Assembly: GCA_964422295.1 (NCBI GenBank)
Contig: CAYRAM010000015.1
Coordinates: 8,703 to 72,702, forward strand
Origin: UBA12191 sp964422295
GTDB lineage: Bacteria; Planctomycetota; UBA8108; UBA1146
Reading direction: 5' to 3'
Length of the DNA stretch: 64,000 bases
Shown here: one piece after another, positions 24,924-33,946 of the stretch
Layout of the letters: each line of letters starts with the position of its first letter
Numbering within the stretch: the stretch's first letter is position 1
Program-made: the position numbers and the translations under genes
The notes under the pieces: model-generated
The model's input: the letters and a program-made list of their open reading frames with translations, nothing else
What the model was told of the DNA's origin: nothing
Database searches by the model: none

Positions 24924-27908
24924 ATGAAGATGGATCAAACGGGATCCTCTAGTTTGAACGATTTCGTTCAGGATGCGACCGAGGTGCGGACGTGGAGAAG
25001 CCGAGTGCTTCTTGCGATCAGTATCCTGTTGATTTCGCCATTCATGAGTGGCGTCATTTCAGCCCAGGAAGTTTCAGAATCGTCCGAATGGCCCGAGCGA
25101 CCTCATGCCGAAGAAGTCGATACATCCCTGCGACATTTTCTTCAATTGCGCCCACAGGTACTGGCAGAGCGGGATGAGTTCGGCCGTCTCTACCTTTTCG
25201 GTGCTCCCTTGGCTTGGGGGCCTACCGATGAAGAATTAATCCGAAGTTTTCTTCACGATCACGCCACTCTGTTCGGGATCGCGGCCGACGATGTGGAGTT
25301 GATCTTTGCGACCGATCTTCTCACAAGGGATGCGACTGTTCTTGCATATCGACAGGTGAGGGATGGAATCCCGGTCGAACACAGTGCCCTTCGATTTCTG
25401 ACTCGGCCTGACTCCGAGACGGGTGAAAGGGTGCTAGTTTACGCAGCAGGACACATTGCATTGGAGCCTGTTGGTGGATTTGCCGAAGTCCAAATTGATA
25501 GTGAAACCGCTCTTCAGAGAGCCCAATCCCAGTGGAGGGGCTCAAGCGATTTGAAGTGGCAACCTGCCCGCTTGGTCATCGAGGCGAGTGCTTCTCGCCG
25601 CAGTGAGAGTCGCTTGGTTTACCGGATCGTTGCAACAGGGATGCGCCCCGAACAGGTCGAGGATTGGGCGATCACTGTGGATCCGGAGAGTGGGCAAATC
25701 ATCGAGGTCAAGAACCAGATCCTCCACGTCGATGTCGAGGGCAATGTCTCTGCTCAGGCGACGACCGGGGATGAGCCTGATACCGCGACCAATCCGCCAC
25801 AGTCGGTACCCCTAGAAGGGCTCAACGTCTCCATTTCTGGAGGTGCAAGCGCGGTTTCCCAAGCAGGAGGAGACTTTGTCATTCCCCATGGTGGAGTGGA
25901 TCCTGTGCAGGTGCTGGCAAACCTCACGGGACAGTGGTGCTCAGTGATCAACATCGATGGTGCAAATCTATCTTCCTCGTCGACGGTGACTCCCCCGGGC
26001 CCTGCAAATCTGGTGATGAATCCGGTCTACGATCCGAAGACATTGGCGGAGGTCAACGCCTACCTTTACACCCATTTGACCCATGACTTTATTCGGTCGA
26101 GAACGACGGGTGTCCCGGGCATCGATGTTCCCATCACCGCAAATGTCAACATCCTCGATACCTGCAATGCGTTTTTTAGCCCTGGTGAACAAAGCATCAA
26201 TTTCTTCCAAGAGGGAGGAGGATGCGTCAACACCAGTTTCGCCAGTGTGGTTGCTCATGAGTATGGCCACTTCATCGTCAATCGCCTGGGACTTGCTCAA
26301 GGGGGATTCGGTGAAGGTTATTCGGATGTCGTCAGTATGCTTCAATTTGATGATCCGATCATCGGTCGAGGATTTCTCGGCCCTGGAACCCAGGTCAGGG
26401 ATCCGGTCGCAGCAAATATCCAGTACCCCTGTCCGAGCACATCAGTTCACACCTGTGGACAGATACTCGGTTCAGTCTTCTGGTTGATCCGGGAAGGATT
26501 CGGAACGTTGCTGGGATCCCAGCAGGGCTTGGAAGTCACTCAACAGCTCTTCGTCGATTGGTCATTGGTAACCATCGGTGGTGTGGGTGACTCCAGTGCG
26601 CATCCGGAGACAGCCATTGAGATTTTGACTCTGGATGACAACGACGGGAATCTTGGGAATGGAACCCCCAACTTTCAGATGCTCTGCGATGTCTTCACCA
26701 ACCATTCCATCGATTGCCCAATTCCACCTCCGTTGACGCTGGTGCTCCCGGAGGGTTTGCCGGGGAACCTGGCTCCCAATGTCGCAGAATCGATCAGGAT
26801 CTCTGCCCTCCCTGGAACGACGCAGGTGGACACCGGATCTGGACAATTGATCTTCCGGCAGGGAAGCACAGGAATCTTCAGTATCGCTCCCTTGTCTTGG
26901 CAAGGTGGAGCCGATTTTATTGCCGATCTCCCTGGCCAGGGTTGTGGTGAGCCTGTGGAACTCTACTTCCGCTTCCTCGACCTTCAGGGAACGGAGCATC
27001 TGTTGCCTTCCGAGGGATCGAATTCCCCCTTCAGCCTTGAGGTGATCAGTCAATTCCAGGTGACCTTCAGTGACGACATGGAAACCGATACCGGTTGGTC
27101 GGTGGGTGAGCCCACCGATACAGCGACCACAGGAATGTGGGTGCGGGTTGATCCGATAGGAACCGCTGCGCAACCCAATGGCGGCCATGGGACAGGTGGT
27201 GGTTTGGCGTGGATTACCGGACAGGGTACGGTGGGTGGGTCATTGGGTGAAAATGACGTCGACGGTGGAGAAACGACTTTGAAGTCACCGGTGTTTGATT
27301 TGTCCGGATTTGTCAATGCGATCGACCCCGTGGAGATCTCCTATTGGCGTTGGTTTTCCAATGGCACTGGCGCATCTCCGTACACCGATACTGCTCGCAT
27401 CGAGATCACGAACGATTTGACCACATGGGTGCCGGTAGAGGTACTTGGGCCTCTGAGTGGTCCTGATACCAATGGCGGCTGGGTTTTCCATTCATTTGAT
27501 ATCACCACTTTCGTTCCCTTCTCGTCGACGATGCAAATGAGATTTGCCGCTTCTGACAATGACCAGGGATCCATCGTTGAGATGGCCATCGATGATTTTC
27601 AAATCTCGCAGAAGATTTGCTTTGAAGGCCCCATCTTCAGGCGAGGAGATGCCAATGCGGATGGAAGTGTCGATGTATCCGATGCTGTGATGGTACTTCA
27701 GTATCTGTTTGAGGGTGCTGTCCTCACTTGTATCGATTCAGCCGATATTGGGGACAATGGAAGTGTCAATATCGCTGATCCGGTGGGGATCGTCGGGTTT
27801 CTCTTTGGGGGTGGAGCACCACCGGCTGAGCCATATCCTGCATGTGGAATCGATCCCACGGACACCGATGGATTGCCGGATTGCCAGTCGCACACAAATT
27901 GCCCCTGA
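24924..27908 (+). CDS. Secreted M36-like zinc metallopeptidase with dockerin-like tail 2
   Basis: A 994-aa paralogue of the preceding peptidase. An export segment (VLLAISILLISPFMSGVISA, about residues 28-47) is followed by a fungalysin/thermolysin-type propeptide (LHDHATLFGIAADDVEL ... YRQVRDGIPVEHSALRF) and a PepSY-like part. The catalytic site is VVAHEYGHFIVNRLGLAQGG with HEYGH near residue 444 and GEGYSDVV near 463. Next come two jelly-roll-like segments (DMETDTGWSVGEPTDTATTG is shared in style with gene 1). The end holds dockerin-like loops (DANADGSVDVSD, DIGDNGSVNIAD) and the tail CGIDPTDTDGLPDCQSHTNCP. Start chosen at ATG 24924 behind a strong SD. Confidence 0.85.
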   Translation: MKMDQTGSSSLNDFVQDATEVRTWRSRVLLAISILLISPFMSGVISAQEVSESSEWPERPHAEEVDTSLRHFLQLRPQVLAERDEFGRLYLFGAPLAWGPTDEELIRSFLHDHATLFGIAADDVELIFATDLLTRDATVLAYRQVRDGIPVEHSALRFLTRPDSETGERVLVYAAGHIALEPVGGFAEVQIDSETALQRAQSQWRGSSDLKWQPARLVIEASASRRSESRLVYRIVATGMRPEQVEDWAITVDPESGQIIEVKNQILHVDVEGNVSAQATTGDEPDTATNPPQSVPLEGLNVSISGGASAVSQAGGDFVIPHGGVDPVQVLANLTGQWCSVINIDGANLSSSSTVTPPGPANLVMNPVYDPKTLAEVNAYLYTHLTHDFIRSRTTGVPGIDVPITANVNILDTCNAFFSPGEQSINFFQEGGGCVNTSFASVVAHEYGHFIVNRLGLAQGGFGEGYSDVVSMLQFDDPIIGRGFLGPGTQVRDPVAANIQYPCPSTSVHTCGQILGSVFWLIREGFGTLLGSQQGLEVTQQLFVDWSLVTIGGVGDSSAHPETAIEILTLDDNDGNLGNGTPNFQMLCDVFTNHSIDCPIPPPLTLVLPEGLPGNLAPNVAESIRISALPGTTQVDTGSGQLIFRQGSTGIFSIAPLSWQGGADFIADLPGQGCGEPVELYFRFLDLQGTEHLLPSEGSNSPFSLEVISQFQVTFSDDMETDTGWSVGEPTDTATTGMWVRVDPIGTAAQPNGGHGTGGGLAWITGQGTVGGSLGENDVDGGETTLKSPVFDLSGFVNAIDPVEISYWRWFSNGTGASPYTDTARIEITNDLTTWVPVEVLGPLSGPDTNGGWVFHSFDITTFVPFSSTMQMRFAASDNDQGSIVEMAIDDFQISQKICFEGPIFRRGDANADGSVDVSDAVMVLQYLFEGAVLTCIDSADIGDNGSVNIADPVGIVGFLFGGGAPPAEPYPACGIDPTDTDGLPDCQSHTNCP

Positions 27909-27936
27909 TTCAGGACATGACACTGATGGAATCACC

Positions 27937-28332
27937 TCAATTGGGTTCAGCGTTTCGAATGCGCTGAGCCCAGTTGGGGAACTCCTCGGTGTCAAATTCA
28001 CACGGCTGGGGAAATGGGATCTCTTCTGCAGAGTCGGTTGGGATCAGGTGTACGTGAACATGGGGAACCTCCCAGCCGATCACCATGATGACGACCCGTT
28101 CACATTGGGTTGCCGCCTTTAATTTGCCAGCAACCTGGTGAACTGCCTTCCACAACTTCGCATGATTCTCTGCAGACATCTCGGTGATGTGACTGATCTC
28201 CTCTTTGGGGATGACCAGGCAATGCCCCGGTTTCACCGGCCTGATGTCGAGAAAAGCGAGGTGATCTGCGTCTTGCCAAACTTCGTGGCATGGGATCTCT
28301 CCGTGAATTATTTTGGAAAAAACACTGGGCAT
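27937..28332 (-). CDS. HIT-family nucleotide hydrolase/transferase
   Basis: A histidine-triad protein of 131 aa. It reads SVFSKIIHGEIPCHEVWQDADHLAFLDI at the N-terminus, PGHCLVIPK in the middle and ends with the catalytic triad motif VPHVHVHLIPT. These proteins cleave nucleotide phosphoramidates or adenylylated metabolites. The start is ATG 28332, two bases after the stop of the thioesterase gene, so the two form an operon. Specific substrate unknown. Confidence 0.93.
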   Translation of the reverse strand: MPSVFSKIIHGEIPCHEVWQDADHLAFLDIRPVKPGHCLVIPKEEISHITEMSAENHAKLWKAVHQVAGKLKAATQCERVVIMVIGWEVPHVHVHLIPTDSAEEIPFPQPCEFDTEEFPNWAQRIRNAEPN

Positions 28333-28334
28333 GA

Positions 28335-28799
28335 TCAGTTTCCCCATCCTTCATATTTCGAAATAGTTGAACGAAAACTCTCGGGTACTTCGATGGGTTT
28401 GAAGTTTTCATCGATTGCACAATGAGTTGTCCAACCAGTGGCGATCAAACGGTTTTCGCTTTTGTGGCGTATTTTGACAGCAAATGTGAACGAACTGTTG
28501 CGGATTTCCTGGGTACAAACATCGACGGATAGGATGTCGTGAAGACGTGCAGGCGATTTGAAATCTAAGTGTGCACTGACGACGACATTTTCAAAATCCC
28601 GGATGGGTCTCAACCCCTCGGCCAAGCCCAGATTGAGGAGGTATTCCACACGACCGACTTCAAGGTAGGTGAAGTAATTTCCATGGAACACGATTCCCAT
28701 GGCATCCGTTTCAGGAAGTCGGACTTTGACCGGGGTGCTGAAATGGTATTCCAGGTCAGCGACGGACCTTTGCTTCATGTTTGGGTCGGGAGAATTCAA
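28335..28799 (-). CDS. 4-hydroxybenzoyl-CoA thioesterase-family (hot-dog) acyl-CoA thioesterase
   Basis: Hot-dog fold thioesterase of 154 aa. The signature VRLPETDAMGIVFHGNYFTYLEVGR carries the catalytic Asp-x-(M/A)-G-(I/V)-V-(F/Y)-H-(G/A)-N-Y core of the 4HBT/YbgC family, followed by VVVSAHLDFKSPARLHDILSVDV. Hydrolyses acyl-CoA, probably short or aromatic. TTG 28799 has GGAG seven bases upstream; ATG 28778 is the alternative start with no SD. Operon with the HIT gene downstream. Confidence 0.9.
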   Translation of the reverse strand: MNSPDPNMKQRSVADLEYHFSTPVKVRLPETDAMGIVFHGNYFTYLEVGRVEYLLNLGLAEGLRPIRDFENVVVSAHLDFKSPARLHDILSVDVCTQEIRNSSFTFAVKIRHKSENRLIATGWTTHCAIDENFKPIEVPESFRSTISKYEGWGN

Positions 28800-28882
28800 T
28801 CGACATCTCCGATCTGGTTAGTCTATCCCATTTGAAATCTCTGGTGCACGTGTCATCATTCGGGCGCTGCAGTTCCAAAAAC

Positions 28883-28909
28883 GACTTGGGAGGCTAAGCT
28901 CTCCAAGTC
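28883..28909 (+). promoter_or_regulatory. Imperfect 27-bp palindrome between thioesterase and DtxR-type regulator
   Basis: GACTTGG at 28883-28889 is matched by CCAAGTC at 28903-28909, with a partly symmetric centre AGGCTAAGCTC. It sits 58 bases before the regulator's start, in the divergent promoter region, so it may be an operator for autoregulation. Not identical to the palindrome at 33953. Confidence 0.3.
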
Positions 28910-28967
28910 AGTGGATGACATCACAGGATGACCTGAATCGGAAGCCAATTTTAATTCCGGAGGTAAT

Positions 28968-29636
28968 TTGCCGAGCGAGTCGGAAGAGAACTACCTGAGG
29001 GCAATTTGGAAACTGGCAGGAGATGATCCTGACGAGTGGATTCCTACGGGGATGGTCGCTGAAAGGGTGGGGGTTTCCCCGCCATCTGCAACCAGCATGG
29101 TTCAACAATTGTGCGAGAGAGGTTGGCTCAATCACAAGAGATACCACGGTGTTTGTCTGACCGCTGAGGGTCGGGAGTTGGCTTTGCAAACAGTGCGAAG
29201 GCATCGCATTCTCGAAACATATCTCGCCAAAATTCTCGAAGTTCCTTGGGACAAGGTTGATTCAGAGGTGGAGCGCCTCGAGCACTCAGTCAGCGAGGAA
29301 CTGATCTGCAGAATGGAAGAAGCACTCGATTTTCCCGATCGGGATCCACACGGGTCCCCGATTCCAGATCGTCAGGGGAATCTGCCAAGTTCCAAGGACT
29401 TGTATTTGTTTCAGGCTCCCCTGTCCATCCCATTGGAGGTGGTCAGGGTGGTCGATGCACTGCCGGAAGTGTTGAACTGGCTCGGTGAGAGGGGTGTCAA
29501 GCCTGGAGTCACGGTGACTATTGAATCAAGGGAGCCTGGCGGGGGGCCCGTTTTATTGGGAGTCCCGGATGGTGACCGGTCATTTGCGATCAGTGGGGAG
29601 TTGGCCAGATCCATCTGCGTCAAGGAAATCAACTGA
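28968..29636 (+). CDS. DtxR/MntR-family metal-dependent transcriptional regulator
   Basis: A 222-aa repressor. The N-terminus SESEENYLRAIWKLAGDD is the family hallmark, followed by a winged helix (about residues 25-65, MVAERVGVSPPSATSMVQQLCERGWL), a dimerisation/metal-binding part (VRRHRILETYLAKIL ... ERLEHSVSEELICRMEEAL) and an SH3-like C-terminal domain (about 150-222). Binds DNA when loaded with Mn or Fe. Start is TTG 28968 with GGAGG four bases ahead. Its 3' end overlaps the end of the convergent permease gene by 57 bases. The nearby metal transporter operon is the obvious target. Confidence 0.92.
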   Translation: MPSESEENYLRAIWKLAGDDPDEWIPTGMVAERVGVSPPSATSMVQQLCERGWLNHKRYHGVCLTAEGRELALQTVRRHRILETYLAKILEVPWDKVDSEVERLEHSVSEELICRMEEALDFPDRDPHGSPIPDRQGNLPSSKDLYLFQAPLSIPLEVVRVVDALPEVLNWLGERGVKPGVTVTIESREPGGGPVLLGVPDGDRSFAISGELARSICVKEIN

Positions 29637-30905
29637 TGGATCAGATTCATCAGAGTTGTGTATTTTTTCAGGAGGATGATGCTGTTGAGAGGAAGTGACG
29701 TCCTCGTCCTCGAGCATGACCATCAGGGATTCGTCCAAGTGGTGCTCGATCCGATGGGCAGGCTCTTCCAGGTGATCCGGAGGAAGGCCCAATCGTTCCG
29801 CAGCAAATCTTTGCCAGAGGCTACGTTTGCGCAGCAGCGTCTTGGCGATCCTTTTTCCTCGCCCTTGAGGTATTCCATTGCGAATGAAACCCATTAATCC
29901 CAACTGAAGGTATGCAAACCCTGAGATGCTGACCAGACCCGGTGATGCCAGTTTTTCTCCGGTGTTTGCGAGTTGGAGTGCATCTGCGAGAAGATCTTCT
30001 CTTGCAACTCTCAATCTCCACAAGAGCAATCTCGAAGCAACAGGGATGACTCCGCGGTTTGGCGCAAAAATTACACAGACAAGCAACAGCACACCAGCAG
30101 TGACAGCGATCATTCCCGGTACGTTTGTGTCCACAAAATGAATGGCAGCAAATGTACCCAGCAAAGCAGATATGACCCCAGTCAACCCACTGACCAGCAT
30201 CATTGCTCCAAATCGGTCACAGAGAATGCCGGCGATGGTCGGCGGTACCGCAATCATCGCCACGACCAGAATCGAACCAACCGCTTCGAAACATGACACT
30301 GCAGTAATTGCGACAAGGATGAGAAGTCCGCGTTCCAGGGTTCTCACCGGCAGGCCCATCGACCTGGCGAGAACGGGATCGAACGCACAGATCTTCCATT
30401 CTTTCCAAAAAATGAGCAGAGCGGTCAAGTTGAGAAGGAGTGCCAGTGAGATTGAGACGATGGATCTTGGGAGGGAATATCCAAAGACATCCATCCTTTG
30501 AAAGTGAGTAAACTCGATCAGGCCATGCAATACGCAACTGGGATCGAGGTCGATTTCACGGGTGTACATTTCAATCAGAATGATCCCCCCTGAAAACAGG
30601 GTTGTGAAAACAACTCCAAGGGCTGCTCCCCCGTCCATTTCTGCGCGATCTCTCAACCACTCTGCCACCAGCGAAAGGAACAAGGCTGCGATGACTGCGC
30701 CTGTAAACATGGGAGCGACTTCTCTGCTTCCCGTGAAAATGAAACCGATGATGAGCCCAGGAACAACTCCATGGGCGATAGCGTCACCGAGCATGGCGCG
30801 ATTTCTCAAAGTCAGGTGGACCCCTACGATGGAGCAGGAAAGTGCCGCCAGAACAGCGACGATATAAATGTCCAGCATCGCAGGGTTGAGCAGGATCTCC
30901 ATCAT
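29580..30905 (-). CDS. Metal ABC transporter permease with DtxR-like C-terminal domain (permease 2)
   Basis: A 441-aa ABC-3 (ZnuB/MntB) type permease. Roughly residues 1-275 form the multi-helix membrane part, with LTLRNRAMLGDAIAHGVVPGL and MIAVPPTIAGILCDRF as typical elements. After FAPNRGVIP, about 165 residues continue as a soluble domain like a DtxR-type winged helix plus dimerisation helix (RKRSLWQRFAAERLGLPPDHLEEPAHRIEHHLDESL). The His/Glu pattern at the end resembles the metal-binding helix of MntR-type repressors. The tail is acidic and His-rich. The start overlaps permease 1 by ATGA. Confidence 0.85.
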   Translation of the reverse strand: MMEILLNPAMLDIYIVAVLAALSCSIVGVHLTLRNRAMLGDAIAHGVVPGLIIGFIFTGSREVAPMFTGAVIAALFLSLVAEWLRDRAEMDGGAALGVVFTTLFSGGIILIEMYTREIDLDPSCVLHGLIEFTHFQRMDVFGYSLPRSIVSISLALLLNLTALLIFWKEWKICAFDPVLARSMGLPVRTLERGLLILVAITAVSCFEAVGSILVVAMIAVPPTIAGILCDRFGAMMLVSGLTGVISALLGTFAAIHFVDTNVPGMIAVTAGVLLLVCVIFAPNRGVIPVASRLLLWRLRVAREDLLADALQLANTGEKLASPGLVSISGFAYLQLGLMGFIRNGIPQGRGKRIAKTLLRKRSLWQRFAAERLGLPPDHLEEPAHRIEHHLDESLMVMLEDEDVTSSQQHHPPEKIHNSDESDPSVDFLDADGSGQLPTDRK

Positions 30906-32113
30906 GGAGAGTCACCGAGGTTTTTGGGTATCTCCCTGCTCCTGCGGTCGAGTAATTTTTCGATATCTTCCTCGTCGAGGTCGATCAAATTACGATCGAT
31001 TTCTGCTGCGCTGTCGAGCCACTCTATCCAACGATTTCGTGCCGAGATTGATCGCTCTGCCCGGCTGATCCCTTTGGGTGTCAATTTCAGATGGGTGCCC
31101 GCCTGTTCCACATATCCAGACAAGATGCATAACCGCAATGCAGATACACTTGCTCCCAAAGAGCCGGCTAGAATTCTTTCGCGGGCAACGAAGTCGTTCC
31201 CGCTGTACAGATTTTCATGGAGAAAAATCAGGATCCGCTGCATTTCCCTCCGCTGTTGTCGGCGTATCCATCTCAGCCTCCTTCCGAGCAATCCTTTGTG
31301 TGGAGCGATGACCAATGAGATTGCAAACAAGGTTGCGGAGCAGAGAACGATGACTGGGCCAGTGGGCAGGTCCAAGCGCTGTGAACTCAGCAAAGTCCCC
31401 GAGATCCCTGCGAGGGCACCCAAGAATGCGCTGATGGCGAGAAGGTGAGTGAATCGATCAGTCCAAAATCGTGCTGTGGCCGGAGGTATTACAACGAGTG
31501 CAGCGGTCAGTACCACTCCAACCGCGGGGAGAGAGATGACGATTGTGATCGCCAATAAGAGCATGACCAATAGATCGATAATCCCCATCGACAGTCCGGT
31601 TCCCTTGCCAAAGGTGCTGTCGAAGCAGCTGACCAAAAACTCTTTGTGCAAGAGAACCATCAATGCACTGACAATGACTGCAACAACCGTAATCGTGATC
31701 GCTTCCTGTTGCAGCATTCCGGCTGCTTGCCCGAAGAGGAAGTGATCGAGACCTGCAGAATATGCGCCCGGGCTAGATCTTTGAGCGATACTCAACAGTG
31801 CAATCCCCGACCCAAAAAATATCCCGAGTATCGATGCGGTTGCGGTGTCTGGCCTGATTCTGGTCAAGACAGGGAGCCGCGAGACGAGGACAGCGGCAAG
31901 CAGTGTCGTGAGGAGTGCTCCAGCACCCAAGGCCCAATATTCTTGGCTTCCTGCGATCAAGAAACCGAGAACGATTCCTGGCAAGGTGGAGTGGGCAAGT
32001 GCGTCAGCCAGGAGTGCCCGCTTTCGCAACAAGAGCAGACTCCCTACCAGCCCACAGCATAGTCCGAGAGTGGATGTTCCTACGAGGACGACAAGGGTAT
32101 TGGGAAGAATCAC
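30902..32113 (-). CDS. Metal ABC transporter permease with DtxR-like C-terminal domain (permease 1)
   Basis: ABC-3 family permease, 403 aa. The membrane part (about residues 1-275) carries LLLRKRALLADALAHSTLPGIV and the coupling region VIPPATARFWTDRF. Past APHKGLLGRRLRW it continues as a winged-helix-like domain (ILIFLHENLYSGNDFV ... SALRLCILSGYVEQAGTHLKLTPKGISRAERSI) close in pattern to the DNA-binding part of DtxR/MntR, then a charged tail. It starts at GTG 32113, overlapping the ATPase stop (GTGA). Together with permease 2 it forms the heterodimeric channel. Confidence 0.87.
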   Translation of the reverse strand: MILPNTLVVLVGTSTLGLCCGLVGSLLLLRKRALLADALAHSTLPGIVLGFLIAGSQEYWALGAGALLTTLLAAVLVSRLPVLTRIRPDTATASILGIFFGSGIALLSIAQRSSPGAYSAGLDHFLFGQAAGMLQQEAITITVVAVIVSALMVLLHKEFLVSCFDSTFGKGTGLSMGIIDLLVMLLLAITIVISLPAVGVVLTAALVVIPPATARFWTDRFTHLLAISAFLGALAGISGTLLSSQRLDLPTGPVIVLCSATLFAISLVIAPHKGLLGRRLRWIRRQQRREMQRILIFLHENLYSGNDFVARERILAGSLGASVSALRLCILSGYVEQAGTHLKLTPKGISRAERSISARNRWIEWLDSAAEIDRNLIDLDEEDIEKLLDRRSREIPKNLGDSP

Positions 32114-32901
32114 CGATCTCCTGCTTTCCCGATCGATCGGCCTGAGCGAATTCTTCTGACGGCTTCCGCTGCCTCATCGAGAAGAGTCAATTGACCACCA
32201 TAGGTGCGCAGCAGATTTTCCCTGTTAAAGGTGGTTTTGGTTGGGCCTGCAGCCACCAATCTCAGGTTCAACAGTAGTACGTGGTCAAAGTAATCTTCGA
32301 TGGTTTGCAGATCATGGTGAACGATGATGACTGTTCGTTCATCTCTTTTGAGATCGGCAAGTACAGAGCGGATGGTATCTTCAGTGGCCGCATCCACACC
32401 GGCAAAGGGCTCATCCATCAATACGATTTTTGCATCTTGGGCAAGTGCTCTGGCGATGAAGACCCGTTGTTGCTGACCGCCGGAAAGTTCGCCGATCTGC
32501 CGAGATCGATAATCCGCCATCCCGACTGCAGCAAGACACTCCAGGGCCCAGTCTCTTTGCGCTTTGCCTGGCCATCGGAACCATCCGAGTTGGCGGTAGG
32601 TCCCCATCATGACCACATCGAGAACCTGGATGGGAAAATCCCAATCAACACTTTCTCTCTGAGGAACAAAACCGATCAGTTCATCCGATTGTTCTCTGGG
32701 AACATCGAGCACCTTGATCCAGCCATTTGCGGGGGAGTGGGTACCCAAGATACACCCCAAAAGTGTGCTCTTGCCCGCACCGTTGGGACCCACGACAGCA
32801 CACAGGGAGCCTTTAGGGATTTCGACGTCGATGTCCCACAGAACCGGTTTTTCACGGTAGGCCATGGTCAAATCGTGGATCTCAATGGCGGTATCAGTCA
32901 A
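32110..32901 (-). CDS. Metal ABC transporter ATP-binding protein
   Basis: Energises metal uptake. Walker A is VVGPNGAGKSTLLG, the Q-loop GFVPQRESVDWDFP is typical of Mn/Zn importers, the signature is GELSGGQQQRVFIARAL, Walker B is IVLMDEPFAGVD and the switch His is in IIVHHDLQ. Length 263 aa. The start is TTG 32901, overlapping the stop of the binding-protein gene (TTGA). It is the second gene of the operon. Confidence 0.95.
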   Translation of the reverse strand: MTDTAIEIHDLTMAYREKPVLWDIDVEIPKGSLCAVVGPNGAGKSTLLGCILGTHSPANGWIKVLDVPREQSDELIGFVPQRESVDWDFPIQVLDVVMMGTYRQLGWFRWPGKAQRDWALECLAAVGMADYRSRQIGELSGGQQQRVFIARALAQDAKIVLMDEPFAGVDAATEDTIRSVLADLKRDERTVIIVHHDLQTIEDYFDHVLLLNLRLVAAGPTKTTFNRENLLRTYGGQLTLLDEAAEAVRRIRSGRSIGKAGDR

Positions 32902-33893
32902 CGTAAGCCCTCCACAATCGTCTTGGCGTTATGAAGAACCATCTTCGACCAACTGCCAGCACCGCTCTCTCTGGGACCGGGGGCATCACTATAAAGTTTG
33001 CCTCCGATCCTGAGTTCGTGTCCCAGCCTTTCACATCCCTCAATCAGTGCACGAACATTCCTCTCTGGAACTGTCGACTCCATGAAGATCGCCGGGACAT
33101 TTTGATCGCTCAGGAGTTTGACCAGTTGATTGACCCGGAGCAGGGAAGGTTCGGACTCTGTGCTGATGCCTTGTATTCCATGAACTTCGAATCCGTAACG
33201 CTTCCCAAAGTATGCAAAAGCATCGTGGGCAGTGACCAATATCTTTCGATCCTGAGGAATCTGCCCGAGGAGATCGATGATCTGGCGATCAAGTTCATCC
33301 AGGTATTGATTCAGATCTTTGAACCGCTCTTCCAGGTTCACGGAATCAATACTGCCATGGTTGGACAAGATTGTTTTCAGATTCGTACAGACTTCCTTCC
33401 ACAATTGGATGTCGAGCCAAAGGTGAGGATCGATGATGCCTGATTCATCGATGATGAGTTGTTCCTGAGGAATGTTTGCACATATTGCGACCGCTTTACC
33501 CCCAGAGTTCTTGATATCAATCTGTGAGAGCATGTCAGACATTCGACCTTCGAGGTGAAGCCCGTGATAAAGAACCAGATTCGCTCTCAGGACCTTTCGC
33601 AAGTCTTCGGGGGTCGGTTTGTAGAGGTGGGGATCGACGCCGCTTCCCATCAAATGGTCAACCTCAACTCCTTCAGGGACCATCATTCGAACCGGTTCGG
33701 CGATCATCTGGGTCGTGCAGAGGATTTTCAGTGCAGTATCCCCAGACGGCTTAACCTCCTGAGTGCAACTCGTGCTGAAGACGGTCAGGAGCAGAATCCC
33801 GCCGAGAAGAGAGGTGGGCAGGGAAGGTCTTCCTGAAAGTGATCTGGGGAGTCGGAAGGGGTGCGATTGCAGCGAGGGGCGAGAGTTCTTCAT
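32898..33893 (-). CDS. Metal ABC transporter substrate-binding lipoprotein (TroA/MntC/ZnuA type)
   Basis: A cluster A-I metal-binding protein of 331 aa from ATG 33893. A basic N-terminus and hydrophobic stretch (LLGGILLLTVFSTSC) end in a lipobox with Cys near residue 43. Expected metal ligands are visible: His in SGVDPHLYKPTPED (about residue 89), His in GIIDPHLWLD, Glu/Ser in ISTESEPSLL and Asp in LYSDAPGP. The His-rich loop of zinc-specific ZnuA is absent, and TroA-like Mn or Fe transport is more likely. First gene of the operon; the promoter region holds a perfect palindrome. Confidence 0.92.
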   Translation of the reverse strand: MKNSRPSLQSHPFRLPRSLSGRPSLPTSLLGGILLLTVFSTSCTQEVKPSGDTALKILCTTQMIAEPVRMMVPEGVEVDHLMGSGVDPHLYKPTPEDLRKVLRANLVLYHGLHLEGRMSDMLSQIDIKNSGGKAVAICANIPQEQLIIDESGIIDPHLWLDIQLWKEVCTNLKTILSNHGSIDSVNLEERFKDLNQYLDELDRQIIDLLGQIPQDRKILVTAHDAFAYFGKRYGFEVHGIQGISTESEPSLLRVNQLVKLLSDQNVPAIFMESTVPERNVRALIEGCERLGHELRIGGKLYSDAPGPRESGAGSWSKMVLHNAKTIVEGLR

Positions 33894-33946
33894 GAGATCC
33901 ATCTTCCGATGACGGGGGCACAGGATCAAGGTTTAACCATGGCAAA

